36,104 nt of DNA, from assembly GCA_937959125.1 (NCBI GenBank), contig CALGQU010000090.1, positions 1 to 36,104 of the forward strand. Reading direction: 5' to 3'. Origin of the DNA: an uncultured Croceitalea sp. (GTDB lineage: Bacteria; Bacteroidota; Bacteroidia; Flavobacteriales; Flavobacteriaceae). The position numbers were made by a program, and so were the translations under genes. Of the stretch, positions 1 through 11,109 are shown piece after piece. The notes beneath the pieces are model-generated. The model did not search any database. It worked only from the letters and a program-made list of their open reading frames with translations, and was not told the origin of the DNA. Position 1 is the stretch's first letter, and each line of letters opens with the position of its first letter.

Positions 1-370
1 GGTTTTGTTAATTGCAATCTAGCATATGTGCTATGCTATGCTATACTATTTACCAATGATAATGAATTTAGTCAATAAAAAAAAGGGAAAAAACTTATTT
101 AACTGTAAGGTATTATGCATGCATAGTTAATCTAATACTTCAACCCTCAAGAAAAGAATACGATTCTAGTACTAGAAAGACGAATATCAAATACTAAAAG
201 ACTTCTTCGGGCGGCTTGAACACAAAAACTGGGATCCTACCTTAAACTGGGTCATTACAGGTTGAGAAATCCTAAGGTCAAATGAACCGCTTCCAAATAA
301 ATCAAATCATTTGTTTTACCATTTCATACGATTTACTTTTTTGTTTATTTTAGCCGCCCAGTAATATCGC
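1..370. other. Intergenic region upstream of tRNA-Leu
   Basis: No convincing coding frame is seen on either strand. The left end has a short degenerate tandem of GCTAT units (about 30-50), and the rest is AT-rich. The part around 229-290 has a faint resemblance to the REP-like repeats found later in the window, too weak to call. The last 60 bases probably carry the tRNA promoter. Confidence 0.5.
311..343 (+). promoter_or_regulatory. Possible promoter of tRNA-Leu
   Basis: A TTG at 311-313 is followed, 20 nt later, by TACTTTTTTG at 334-343. This resembles the Bacteroidota primary promoter (TTG, about 19-23 nt, TAnnTTTG), but the -7 box has two extra bases, so it is only a candidate. It lies about 28 nt before the tRNA. 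Confidence 0.3.
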
Positions 371-454
371 GCCCACGTGGTGGAATTGGTAGACACGCTA
401 CCTTGAGGGGGTAGTGTTCGCAAGGACGTGCTGGTTCGACTCCAGTCGTGGGCA
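371..454 (+). tRNA. tRNA-Leu (anticodon GAG)
   Basis: A complete cloverleaf can be drawn. The acceptor stem GCCCACG (371-377) pairs with CGTGGGC (447-453), with discriminator A at 454. The anticodon stem CTACC/GGTAG encloses the loop TTGAGGG, which gives anticodon GAG. There is a long class II variable arm, as expected for leucine, and a T loop TTCGACT. The 3' CCA is not encoded (CAG follows), so it must be added after transcription. Reading the loop one base earlier would give TGA (serine) but breaks the anticodon stem. Confidence 0.97.
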
Positions 455-457
455 CAG

Positions 458-489
458 AGCCCTTCGTACAAAACGAAGGGCTTTTTTTG
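458..489 (+). terminator. Intrinsic terminator after tRNA-Leu
   Basis: A perfect 10-bp stem (458-467 with 473-482) with the loop ACAAA is followed by a run of seven T. It lies 4 nt after the tRNA, so the tRNA is probably a single-gene transcript and the carotenoid operon starts from its own promoter. Confidence 0.93.
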
Positions 490-523
490 TTTATTTCCAT
501 GATTTTCACATAAAACTCGCCAA

Positions 524-564
524 ATTTTAACTGTTGCTTAAGTCTATGGTATCATTTTAATTGT
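524..564 (+). repeat. Pair of 11-bp direct repeats upstream of the MerR gene
   Basis: ATTTTAACTGT (524-534) and ATTTTAATTGT (554-564) differ at one base and start exactly 30 bp apart. The second abuts the -7 box at 564-571. They are candidate operator half-sites for the MerR/CarH-like regulator just downstream, since CarH proteins bind direct repeats overlapping a promoter. The link is inference, and AT-rich DNA gives such matches by chance fairly easily. Confidence 0.3.
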
Positions 565-571
565 AAATTTG
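564..571 (+). promoter_or_regulatory. -7 box of the carotenoid operon promoter
   Basis: TAAATTTG is an exact match to the Bacteroidota -7 consensus TAnnTTTG. No TTG sits at the usual 19-23 nt spacing (the nearest is at 534-536), so the -33 part is weak, as may suit an activated or repressed promoter. Transcription would begin near 576. This decides the start of the downstream gene: the ATG at 593 lies in the transcript, whereas the in-frame TTG at 569 overlaps the promoter. Confidence 0.55.
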
Positions 572-592
572 TTTAACGATTTCCGTGAAAAA

Positions 593-1495
593 ATGAACAA
601 CGTAAAGAAATTATTTAGCATCCGAGATATGGAAAACCTATCCGGAATCAAAGCCCATACCATTCGCATTTGGGAAAAAAGATATAGTCTCTTCACGCCA
701 GAAAGAACGGAAACCAATATAAGGACCTACAGTTTAAAGAGTTTGCAAAAGCTTTTGAACATTACCTTGCTATATCACAATGGATATAAAATATCCAAAA
801 TCGCTAAACTTCCGGAGAGCGAAATTCCGGTAATCGTACGAGAAATTGTAGCAAAGAACAGTGAAAAAAGCCATGCCATCAATGCTTTTAAACTGTCGAT
901 GATCAATTTTGATCAAACCCTATTCTTTAATACCTACAATAGTCTTTTGGCAGAACGCTCCTTTAGGGACATCTTTAATGAAGTGTTCATCCCACTACTC
1001 AATGAACTTGGTCTCTTATGGCAAACGGATACCATTAGCCCGTCTCACGAGCATTTCATCACCAATTTGATCAAACAAAAAATCTACATCAATACGGAAA
1101 AATTGCAAATCATTGAACCTACCCGAAAAGATAAGGTTTTTGCACTTTTTTTACCGGAGAATGAGATACATGAACTAGGATTGTTGTTCTTAAATTATGA
1201 AATCATCCTAAAAGGGTACAAAACCATCTATTTAGGACAAACCATGCCTATTGAAAATCTTGTGGATCTATTGAAGTATTATGATAATCTTCACTTTGTA
1301 TCCTACTTTACGGTTTCACCTTCCAAGGATGAAATGTCCAAGTATATCAAGGAATTCACCAACAAATTAAATCAGTCCAACAATTCAAAACTTTGGATTC
1401 TTGGGCATCAAGTCCAGCATATCAATCAAGAAACATTGCCAACCACCATTAGAACCTTTAATTCTATTGAAAGGGTTATCAATAGTTTGGCTTAA
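593..1495 (+). CDS. MerR-family regulator with B12-binding (CarH/LitR-like) domain
   Basis: Likely a transcriptional regulator of the carotenoid operon that follows. Residues about 8-75 form a MerR-type winged helix (IRIWEKRY followed by the wing). Residues about 100-175 resemble the B12-binding helical bundle, with the CarH signature W-x9-EH exact (W143, E153, H154). Residues about 180-300 are the Rossmann-like cobalamin domain with E-x-H-x-x-G (E191, H193, G196), where H193 should be the lower cobalt ligand. In Thermus CarH the residue after the Trp is a His that binds cobalt after illumination; here it is Gln (Q144). I chose the ATG at 593 (300 aa) because the upstream in-frame TTG overlaps the promoter. 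The gap to crtI is 17 nt, so autoregulation and co-transcription are likely. Fold and motifs are seen; light and B12 control are inferred. Confidence 0.9.
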   Translation: MNNVKKLFSIRDMENLSGIKAHTIRIWEKRYSLFTPERTETNIRTYSLKSLQKLLNITLLYHNGYKISKIAKLPESEIPVIVREIVAKNSEKSHAINAFKLSMINFDQTLFFNTYNSLLAERSFRDIFNEVFIPLLNELGLLWQTDTISPSHEHFITNLIKQKIYINTEKLQIIEPTRKDKVFALFLPENEIHELGLLFLNYEIILKGYKTIYLGQTMPIENLVDLLKYYDNLHFVSYFTVSPSKDEMSKYIKEFTNKLNQSNNSKLWILGHQVQHINQETLPTTIRTFNSIERVINSLA

Positions 1496-1512
1496 GTACC
1501 CCCAAATACCAT

Positions 1513-2976
1513 ATGAAAAAAGTTGCCATTATTGGATCCGGATTTTCCTCTTTATCAGCAGCATGTTATCTGGCAAAATCTGGTTTTAACGTTTCGCTTT
1601 TTGAAAAAAACGACACCGTCGGTGGTAGGGCAAGGCAGTTAAAAAAACAAGGATTTACTTTTGATATAGGCCCTAGTTGGTATTGGATGCCCGATATTTT
1701 TGAAAAATTCTTCAAGGATTTTGGCAAGAAAACTTCTGATTATTATCAACTGGACAAGCTAAGTCCGGCATACAAAATTTTCTTTGCGGATGATGTAATT
1801 ACCATTGGGGACTGCATGGATAAAATCTGTGCGGAATTTGAGCGTATTGAAAACGGTAGTGGCAAGCATTTACGAAGCTTTATTGGCAAAGCACAAGAAA
1901 ACTATGACATTGCCATCAACAAAATAGTGTTGCGCCCCGGGCTATCCCCTTTGGAGTTGGTAACCAAGGACACTATTCTAAGGGTAGATCAATTTTTTAA
2001 GACCATCAGCCAAGAAGTCCGCAAAAAATTCAGCAATCCCAAATTAGTATCAACACTAGAATTTCCGGTACTTTTCTTAGGCGCCAAACCTAGCAAAACC
2101 CCGTCCTTTTATAGTTTTATGAATTTTGCCGATTTTGGTTTGGGCACTTGGCATCCAGAAGGCGGAATGTATGAAATTATTAAGGCCATGCATAGCTTGG
2201 CCTTGGAGCTTGGCGTCAATATCCATACCAGTTCGCCGGTCGATAAAATAGAAGTGGAACAAGGGAACACCAAAGGTATCCATATGGGAGGTATTTTTTT
2301 TGGTGCCGATATTGTATTGAGCGGTGCCGATTACCATCACTCAGAAACCTTGTTGGACAAAGAATACCGTCAATATTCTGAAGCTTATTGGGATAAAAAA
2401 ACCTATGCACCATCCTCTTTATTGTTCTACGTAGGTTTTGACAAAAAACTACAGCAGGTCGAACATCATAATTTGTTTTTTGATACTGATTTTGAAAAAC
2501 ACGCCGAAGAGATTTATGATGAGCCAACCTGGCCTTCAGAACCTTTGTTTTATGCCAATTTCCCCTCCGTAACCGATAAAAGTATGGCTCCTAAGGGTTG
2601 TGAAACGGGGTTTTTCCTTATTCCCATTGCTCCGGGTTTAGAAGATACGGAAGTTTTACGACAGCAGTATTTTGATATCATTATAAACCGCTTTGAACTT
2701 AGAACGGGGCAAGAGGTTAAAAATAATATTATCTTTAAAGAAAGCTTCTGCGTAAATGATTTTATAGAAGCTTACAATTCATATAAAGGCAATGCCTATG
2801 GTATGGCCAATACATTGACCCAAACCGCATTCTTGCGACCTGGGCTAAAGAGTAAAAAGGTAAACGACCTCTATTTTACCGGCCAGCTTACCGTGCCGGG
2901 GCCCGGGGTTCCGCCTTCATTGATTTCCGGTAAACTTGTTGCCGATTTAATCACTAAAAAACACATAGAAAGATGA
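1513..2976 (+). CDS. crtI: Phytoene desaturase (CrtI)
   Basis: FAD-dependent desaturase that converts phytoene stepwise to lycopene at the membrane. The N-terminus has the dinucleotide-binding motif GSGFSS (residues 8-13) followed by E31 for the ribose, then GGRA and the family stretch FDIGPSWYWMPD. The C-terminus has the CrtI-type signature YFTGQLTVPGPGVPPSLISG. At 487 aa it has the usual length. It is the first enzyme gene of the operon and its stop overlaps the crtB start by 4 nt (ATGA), which suggests translational coupling. A second desaturase-like gene (4266-5741) is present; this one is taken as CrtI because it is next to crtB and has the PGPGVPPS signature, while the other looks like CrtD. 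Confidence 0.95.
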   Translation: MKKVAIIGSGFSSLSAACYLAKSGFNVSLFEKNDTVGGRARQLKKQGFTFDIGPSWYWMPDIFEKFFKDFGKKTSDYYQLDKLSPAYKIFFADDVITIGDCMDKICAEFERIENGSGKHLRSFIGKAQENYDIAINKIVLRPGLSPLELVTKDTILRVDQFFKTISQEVRKKFSNPKLVSTLEFPVLFLGAKPSKTPSFYSFMNFADFGLGTWHPEGGMYEIIKAMHSLALELGVNIHTSSPVDKIEVEQGNTKGIHMGGIFFGADIVLSGADYHHSETLLDKEYRQYSEAYWDKKTYAPSSLLFYVGFDKKLQQVEHHNLFFDTDFEKHAEEIYDEPTWPSEPLFYANFPSVTDKSMAPKGCETGFFLIPIAPGLEDTEVLRQQYFDIIINRFELRTGQEVKNNIIFKESFCVNDFIEAYNSYKGNAYGMANTLTQTAFLRPGLKSKKVNDLYFTGQLTVPGPGVPPSLISGKLVADLITKKHIER

Positions 2977-3812
2977 AAACGATTTTTGATACCGTATCCT
3001 ATGGCTGCAGCAAACTGGTAACTGAATCTTACAGTACATCCTTTGCCCTGGCCACAAAAATGTTGGGAACTTCCATTAGGTGTGATATATATAATATCTA
3101 TGGTTTCGTTCGTTTTGCGGATGAAATCGTGGACACTTTCCATGACTATAACAAAGAAGAGCTTTTCAATAATTTTGAAAACGATTTGCATCATGCCCTA
3201 GAGCATAAAATTAGTCTTAATCCTATCCTAAATGCTTTTCAATACACCTATCACAAATATGATATCCCATTTGACTTGGTGGCCTCTTTTATGAAAAGTA
3301 TGCGGATGGACCTTGTTAAAAAACAATACAAGACAACGGCAGAGTACAAAGAATATATTTATGGTTCTGCCGATGTGGTGGGTCTCATGTGTCTTTGCGT
3401 TTTTGTAAATGGCGATAAAGAACGCTACGATACTTTAAAAGAATCCGCCATGGCATTGGGTTCCGCTTTTCAAAAGGTGAACTTTTTAAGGGACTTAAAA
3501 GCTGATTTTGAAGAGTTGGAACGTTCCTACTTTCCAAACACCAATCTTTTGGAGTTGGACGAAGCCTCTAAAAAACGTATCATAGACGAGATTAAAGCAG
3601 ATTTTGCCCTTGGGTTTTCCGGAATTGAAAAACTACCACAGGAGGCTAAATTTGGGGTGTATACCGCATATAAATACTACTTTAAACTCCTTCAGAAGCT
3701 ACAGAACACACCGCCCTTGGAAATAAAAAATACAAGGATACGGGTGCCTAATTACCAAAAATTCGGACTTTTGGCAACCTCTTATGTAAATTACAAACTG
3801 CAACTGGTTTAA
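2973..3812 (+). CDS. crtB: Phytoene synthase (CrtB)
   Basis: Condenses two geranylgeranyl diphosphates head to head to phytoene, the first committed step of carotenoid synthesis. Both Mg-diphosphate binding sites of the squalene/phytoene synthase family are present: DEIVD (D50-D54) and RDLKAD (D174-D178), along with GSADVVGLM (131-139). The length of 279 aa is typical of flavobacterial CrtB. It overlaps crtI by 4 nt and is followed after 4 nt by crtZ. A squalene synthase role is unlikely given the operon. No GGPP synthase gene is in the window. Confidence 0.95.
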   Translation: MKTIFDTVSYGCSKLVTESYSTSFALATKMLGTSIRCDIYNIYGFVRFADEIVDTFHDYNKEELFNNFENDLHHALEHKISLNPILNAFQYTYHKYDIPFDLVASFMKSMRMDLVKKQYKTTAEYKEYIYGSADVVGLMCLCVFVNGDKERYDTLKESAMALGSAFQKVNFLRDLKADFEELERSYFPNTNLLELDEASKKRIIDEIKADFALGFSGIEKLPQEAKFGVYTAYKYYFKLLQKLQNTPPLEIKNTRIRVPNYQKFGLLATSYVNYKLQLV

Positions 3813-3816
3813 GCTA

Positions 3817-6360
<2,544 letters not shown>

Positions 6361-6382
<22 letters not shown>

Positions 6383-7083
6383 CCCGAAACCGTATCCAAA
6401 AAATCGATACCGTCCCAAGTCCCTAGTGATTTATAGGGTTGAAACCTGGAGAACAACTCTTCTGAATACCATTGCAGACTCCTTGTTTTCCCTATGGCCT
6501 TCACATGCCCTGAAGTTTGATAGGCAAACCTATTGAGGGAATCCAAATCTTTCCAAATACTAAAAGTGGCCATGTTTTTAATGGGCACTTCCCCTACCCC
6601 TTTGGTAAAAAGCAAACCGTCATTCCCTTTCAAATGTTGTTGTGATTTTGGGACATACTTCCAAAAGCGGTACAAAAATTTGGTTTTTATGGTGGCACGG
6701 GTGATCACTGCAATTAAGGGTGTATCTGCTAAACTGCTACTCTTCTTAAAAGGGTTACTACCTCCCCATTCACCTCTGGCCAAGATGTTTTTTAGGAAAA
6801 GGGTATAGTGCTGTGAGGACTTGTTCTTATATTTTTCAAACAACGTTGCTTCAGTAAAAAAAGCGTTCGCATTATCTTCTTGTTCCCATACTTGTAGTAA
6901 AGCATAGGTACTTAAATCCGGTTTAGGATCAAAACCGTCCCTTCCGGTTCCCAATAATCTATAAAATTCCAGCCCATTTACTTTGGCTAGTGGTGCATGT
7001 GCAAACTGCATCATTCCAAAAGCCCATATTCTGGAGGCAACACTTGTAAACTTAAGGAGCGTAAGTGTTGTTATCTGGGACAT
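6361..7083 (-). CDS. crtA: CrtA-related carotenoid 2-hydroxylase / spheroidene monooxygenase family
   Basis: A 240-aa CrtA-family protein, recognised from the N-terminal LLKFTSVASRIWAFGMMQFA, FYRLLGTGRDGFDPKPD and the later AVITRATIKTKFLYRFWKYVP. In purple bacteria CrtA is a 2-ketolase of acyclic carotenoids. A crtA relative from a myxol-producing flavobacterium was reported to be a carotenoid 2-hydroxylase. Beside cruF, crtD and crtZ here, the 2'-hydroxylation step toward myxol is the best guess. The ATG follows directly on the stop codon of the TlpA-like gene (no spacer), so both are on one transcript. Its end overlaps convergent cruF by 22 nt. Confidence 0.85.
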
Positions 7084-7650
7084 TTATTCCTTGGCTAACA
7101 AATCGTCTATAATGTCGGTCACCGTTGATGTATTCCAATTTGCAATACCATCTTGTTCAATTACAATATATCCCTCTTGGTCAATAAGGTAAGAATAAGG
7201 CGGTTTCTCCGGTACTTTGACCGCAGATTTGTCGCCAATGATCAAATACGTTACGGGGAAGTCAAATTCTTTCTTGGTCATGAATTCTTCTGCTGGTGGC
7301 CTATTCTCATTGGTAATGATATAAAAATCCATTTTCCCTTTATACGTATCGTACAGTTTTTGGATACTTACCAATTCCGCTTCACTAGGTAATCGCCAAG
7401 ACGCCCAAAAATTAATAAGTACAATATTTCCTTTCGACTTTTCAAAATTGAAAAAATCCCAATTTTCATCCTTAAGTCGCCAATCATAATCTGTAATTTT
7501 CCTGCGTTCATCGACATCGACCACATAAGGGGAATAAGAGAAGATTCTATTTAAAAGCAATTTCCCATAATGACCTATGGGGGTCACAAAAAAGGAAAGG
7601 ATAAAAAGAATAAGAACAACATTAAAGACTGTTTTTTTCTTTATCGCCAT
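7084..7650 (-). CDS. TlpA-like thioredoxin-fold protein without the CxxC motif
   Basis: 188 aa with an N-terminal membrane anchor (about 8-27) and a TlpA/AhpC-like thioredoxin fold facing the periplasm. The strand NIVLINFWASW (75-85) leads into RLPSE where active members have CxxC, so both cysteines are replaced (R86, S89). No other Cys is seen in the protein. It should therefore not act as a disulfide reductase and may bind or scaffold instead. It is translated just upstream of crtA with zero spacing and lies 70 nt downstream of the aconitase gene, past a terminator. No clear promoter is seen between, so it may depend on read-through. The fold is clear but the function is unknown. Confidence 0.85.
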   Translation of the reverse strand: MAIKKKTVFNVVLILFILSFFVTPIGHYGKLLLNRIFSYSPYVVDVDERRKITDYDWRLKDENWDFFNFEKSKGNIVLINFWASWRLPSEAELVSIQKLYDTYKGKMDFYIITNENRPPAEEFMTKKEFDFPVTYLIIGDKSAVKVPEKPPYSYLIDQEGYIVIEQDGIANWNTSTVTDIIDDLLAKE

Positions 7651-7674
7651 AGGGAGAAGGTCTGTATTAAAACC

Positions 7675-7704
7675 AAAAAACTCCTGATGTTGCAGGAGCT
7701 TTTT
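7675..7704 (-). terminator. Intrinsic terminator after the aconitase gene
   Basis: CTCCTG (7681-7686) and CAGGAG (7693-7698) form a 6-bp stem extended by flanking A-T pairs. On the minus strand it is followed by six T (plus-strand A 7675-7680). It lies 17-45 nt past the aconitase stop. Confidence 0.85.
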
Positions 7705-7720
7705 GATTTATACTATTGTA

Positions 7721-9991
7721 TTATGCGTTTTCCTTTTTAATTACATTAAGGGCGGAACCCTCTTTAAACCAGTTGATCTGTGCATCGTTATACGTATGGT
7801 TCGCTATAATGGTATCCGCACTGCCATCTGCATGCACCACTTCCAATGTTAACGGTTTATCTGGGGTAAAGTTGGCAATATCCACAAAATTGAAGGTATC
7901 GTCTTCTTGGATAAGGTCATAATCCGCTTCGTTGGCAAAGGTCAATCCAAGCATCCCTTGTTTCTTAAGGTTGGTTTCATGGATCCTTGCAAAGGATTTT
8001 ACCAATACGGCGGCTACCCCTAAATGACGGGGTTGCATGGCCGCATGCTCCCTAGAGGAACCTTCCCCATAATTATGATCACCAACAACAATGGTTTTGA
8101 TCCCTTTTTCTTTATATGCCCGTTGCGTATCTGGCACACCGCCATATTCACCGGTAATTTGGTTCTTAACAAAGTTGGTTTTCTTATTGTAGGCATTCAC
8201 CGCCCCAATAAGGGTATTGTTGGCAATATTATCCAAATGTCCCCTGTACCGCAACCATGGTCCCGCCATGGAAATATGGTCCGTAGTACACTTGCCAAAA
8301 GCTTTGACCAACAATTTAACCCCTTGTAATTGCTCTGGTTGTATTGGCACAAAAGGCGCCAACAACTGTAAACGTTCTGAACTGGTAGAAACGACCACTT
8401 GCACTCCACTACCATCTTCCATTGGAGCTACAAAGCCAGCATCTTCAACCGCAAAACCTTCTGGCGGTAATTCATACCCTCTTGGCTCGTCCAACACAAC
8501 TTCTTCCCCTTCTTCATTGATCAATTTGTCGGTCATTGGATTAAAATCCAGTCTCCCCGATATGGCTATCGCGGTCACCAATTCCGGTGATCCCACAAAG
8601 GCCAACGTATTTGGGTTTCCGTCTGCACGTTTGGCAAAGTTTCTATTGAAGGAATGCACAATGGTATTCCGTGGTCCATCAGACGCTTTATCCCCATAAC
8701 GGTCCCACATTCCAATACAAGGCCCGCAGGCATTGGCAAAAACGGTAGCCCCTACCTTATCGAAGGTATTGATAAAACCATCACGCTCTATGGTATATCG
8801 TACTTGTTCAGAACCTGGCGTTATGGTGAACTCTGATTTCATCTTTAATTTTTTCTCGGAAACCTGCTTCGCCAAGGAAGCGGCCCTGGAGATATCCTCA
8901 TAGGAAGAGTTGGTACAAGAACCAATAAGTCCTACCTCAACGCTAAGGGGCCAATCATTTGCTTTGGCGGCTTCACCCATTTTTGAGATCGGCGTCGCCA
9001 AGTCTGGGGTAAAAGGTCCGTTCAAATGGGGTTCCAAGGTACTAAGGTCAATCTCTATAACTTGATCAAAATATTTTTCTGGATCGGCATATGCCTCAGG
9101 ATCTGCTGTAAGATGTTCTTTGGCTTCCTTAGCGGCATCTGCAACATCTGCACGATTGGTTGCCCTTAAATAGCGGTCCATGGACTCGTCATATCCAAAG
9201 GTAGAGGTGGTAGCCCCTATTTCTGCACCCATATTACAAATAGTACCCTTACCTGTACAGGACATGGACTCTGCTCCTTCACCAAAGTATTCCACTATGG
9301 CTCCCGTACCTCCTTTAGCACTTACAATACCGGCAACTTTTAGTATAACGTCTTTTGGGGCGGTCCATCCAGAAAGCTTTCCCTTTAATTTTACACCGAT
9401 GAGTTTTGGAAATTTCAATTCCCAAGGCATACCGGCCATGACATCCACGGCATCAGCACCTCCTACTCCAATGGCTACCATACCAAGCCCTCCGGCATTA
9501 ACGGTATGGGAATCGGTCCCAATCATCATCCCACCAGGAAAAGCGTAATTCTCTAAAACTACTTGGTGGATGATTCCGGCTCCCGGTTTCCAAAAACCAA
9601 TTCCGTACTTATTGGAAACGGATTCAAGAAAATCAAAAACTTCATTACTGGTTTCGTTCGCACGTTTTAAATCTGCGGTAGCGCCAACTTTAGCCTGTAT
9701 CAAGTGATCACAGTGTACGGTTGTAGGTACGGCAACCTTTGGTTTTCCTGCATGCATGAACTGCAATAAGGCCATTTGCGCCGTAGCATCTTGACAAGCG
9801 ACCCTATCGGGTGCAAAATCAACATAATCCTTACCTCTGGTAAAAACCTTATCGGGATTACCGTCCCAAAGATGGGAATACAATATTTTTTCTGCCAGTG
9901 TTAAGGGTCTCCCTACCAACTTACGGGCTATGTCCACCTTTTGTCCCATGGTGGCATAGACTTTTTTAATCATGTCAATGTCAAACGCCAT
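7721..9991 (-). CDS. acn: Aconitate hydratase
   Basis: TCA-cycle enzyme that isomerises citrate to isocitrate through cis-aconitate with a 4Fe-4S cluster. The three cluster cysteines are C359 (GSCTNSS) and C422/C425 (ACGPC), almost the numbering of mitochondrial aconitase, to whose subfamily this 756-aa type belongs, not to the ~890-aa AcnA/IRP type. Substrate-binding blocks [13 protein letters not shown] (158-170) and [17 protein letters not shown] are intact. It starts at [10 protein letters not shown] and is followed by its own terminator. Upstream there is 163 nt with no gene; I see no exact -7 box there. Confidence 0.97.
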   Translation of the reverse strand: MAFDIDMIKKVYATMGQKVDIARKLVGRPLTLAEKILYSHLWDGNPDKVFTRGKDYVDFAPDRVACQDATAQMALLQFMHAGKPKVAVPTTVHCDHLIQAKVGATADLKRANETSNEVFDFLESVSNKYGIGFWKPGAGIIHQVVLENYAFPGGMMIGTDSHTVNAGGLGMVAIGVGGADAVDVMAGMPWELKFPKLIGVKLKGKLSGWTAPKDVILKVAGIVSAKGGTGAIVEYFGEGAESMSCTGKGTICNMGAEIGATTSTFGYDESMDRYLRATNRADVADAAKEAKEHLTADPEAYADPEKYFDQVIEIDLSTLEPHLNGPFTPDLATPISKMGEAAKANDWPLSVEVGLIGSCTNSSYEDISRAASLAKQVSEKKLKMKSEFTITPGSEQVRYTIERDGFINTFDKVGATVFANACGPCIGMWDRYGDKASDGPRNTIVHSFNRNFAKRADGNPNTLAFVGSPELVTAIAISGRLDFNPMTDKLINEEGEEVVLDEPRGYELPPEGFAVEDAGFVAPMEDGSGVQVVVSTSSERLQLLAPFVPIQPEQLQGVKLLVKAFGKCTTDHISMAGPWLRYRGHLDNIANNTLIGAVNAYNKKTNFVKNQITGEYGGVPDTQRAYKEKGIKTIVVGDHNYGEGSSREHAAMQPRHLGVAAVLVKSFARIHETNLKKQGMLGLTFANEADYDLIQEDDTFNFVDIANFTPDKPLTLEVVHADGSADTIIANHTYNDAQINWFKEGSALNVIKKENA

Positions 9992-10154
9992 TATGCAAAT
10001 TTGTTTAGGTAATTACAATTTGTTAAAATTACAAAAATGAAATCGGGTAAAAAACAGCTTTTGCGCTATTCCACCACTTTTATCAAAAGAAAAAATACAA
10101 TAGGGTATTTTTAACAAATTAGGCGTAAGAAGGGCTGATAAATTACTGGACTAT

Positions 10155-11108
10155 CTAAAAAAGTTCCCTAATAATGGCATCCTCAGAAATTCCTTCGGCC
10201 TCTGCTTTATAGTTTTTAAGGATACGGTGCCTTAATATGCCCAACGCCACGGCCTTAACATCATCAATGTCCGGTGAAAACCTACCATGGATCGCAGCAT
10301 TGGCCTTGGCTCCTAAAATAAGGTTTTGGGAAGCCCTTGGCCCTGCCCCCCAATCAATATAATTTTTTACAAAATCAGAAGCGGTCTCCAAATTAGGTCT
10401 GGTTCTATTGACCAAACGCACCGTATAATCAACTACATTATCCGGTACGGGAATCCTTCTTATCAAGCTTTGGACATCATTAATACCGTCTGCGCTAAAA
10501 AGCGTACTTAAATTTACGGACCTATCGGAAGTGGTTGTCTTTACAATATCTATTTCTTCTTGGATGGAAGGATACGTCAATTTTATGGCAAACATAAAAC
10601 GATCCAACTGTGCTTCCGGTAAGGGATAGGTACCCTCTTGCTCTATGGGGTTTTGCGTTGCCAATACAAAATAAGGTCGTTCTAATTTATGCTGTTGCCC
10701 TGCAATGGTAACGGAACGTTCCTGCATGGCTTCCAGTAAGGCGGCTTGCGTCTTTGGTGGTGTTCTATTAATCTCATCTGCCAAAATAATGTTGGCAAAA
10801 ATGGGCCCCTTGATAAATTTAAAATTGCGGTTTTGGTCCAATACCTCACTCCCTAAGATATCACTGGGCATTAAATCTGGGGTAAATTGGATTCGCTTAA
10901 AGTCCAACCCCAAAGTTTGGGCAATGGTGTTTACCATCAACGTTTTTGCTAGTCCAGGTACGCCGATCAACAAGGAATGTCCCCCGGTGTAAATGGAAAG
11001 TAGAATTTGCTCCACTACTTCCTCTTGGCCTACGATAACCTTGGCAATTTCAGCTTTAAGGGATTGGTGTTTTGCTACGAGGTTTTCAATCGCTGCTACG
11101 TCAGACAT
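10155..11108 (-). CDS. MoxR-family AAA+ ATPase
   Basis: 317 aa with the MoxR layout: Walker A GVPGLAKT, Walker B LADEINR, the sensor stretch ATQNPIEQEGTYPLPEAQLDRF, and the C-terminal lid ending in ISEDAIIRELF. MoxR ATPases act as chaperones in maturing or assembling other proteins, usually beside DUF58/VWA genes. No such partner lies here; instead the gene is 1 nt downstream of surA in a three-gene operon with two periplasmic foldases. This suggests a link to envelope protein quality control, but that is inference from position. Confidence 0.95.
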   Translation of the reverse strand: MSDVAAIENLVAKHQSLKAEIAKVIVGQEEVVEQILLSIYTGGHSLLIGVPGLAKTLMVNTIAQTLGLDFKRIQFTPDLMPSDILGSEVLDQNRNFKFIKGPIFANIILADEINRTPPKTQAALLEAMQERSVTIAGQQHKLERPYFVLATQNPIEQEGTYPLPEAQLDRFMFAIKLTYPSIQEEIDIVKTTTSDRSVNLSTLFSADGINDVQSLIRRIPVPDNVVDYTVRLVNRTRPNLETASDFVKNYIDWGAGPRASQNLILGAKANAAIHGRFSPDIDDVKAVALGILRHRILKNYKAEAEGISEDAIIRELF

Positions 11109-11109
11109 A

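Noticed and set aside
29-52. Tandem GCTAT-like units as a satellite or CRISPR start
   Set aside because: Only three to four degenerate units of 5 bp, without spacers; no CRISPR array or cas gene is seen anywhere in the window.
229-290. Third degenerate copy of the REP-like repeat
   Set aside because: Only short pieces (GTCATTACAGG, TTGAGAAATCC) look alike; the ordered segments shared by the two good copies are not there.
569-592. TTG start at 569 for the MerR-like gene
   Set aside because: It overlaps the exact -7 box at 564-571, so it would not be transcribed; the ATG at 593 gives a normal MerR N-terminus.
8217-8699. 160-aa open frame on the plus strand inside the aconitase gene
   Set aside because: It lies antisense to clear aconitase motifs, has no family features and is one of several shadow frames of this GC-richer gene.
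9180-9548. 122-aa open frame antisense to the aconitase gene
   Set aside because: Shadow of the aconitase reading frame; proline- and serine-rich composition comes from reverse codons.
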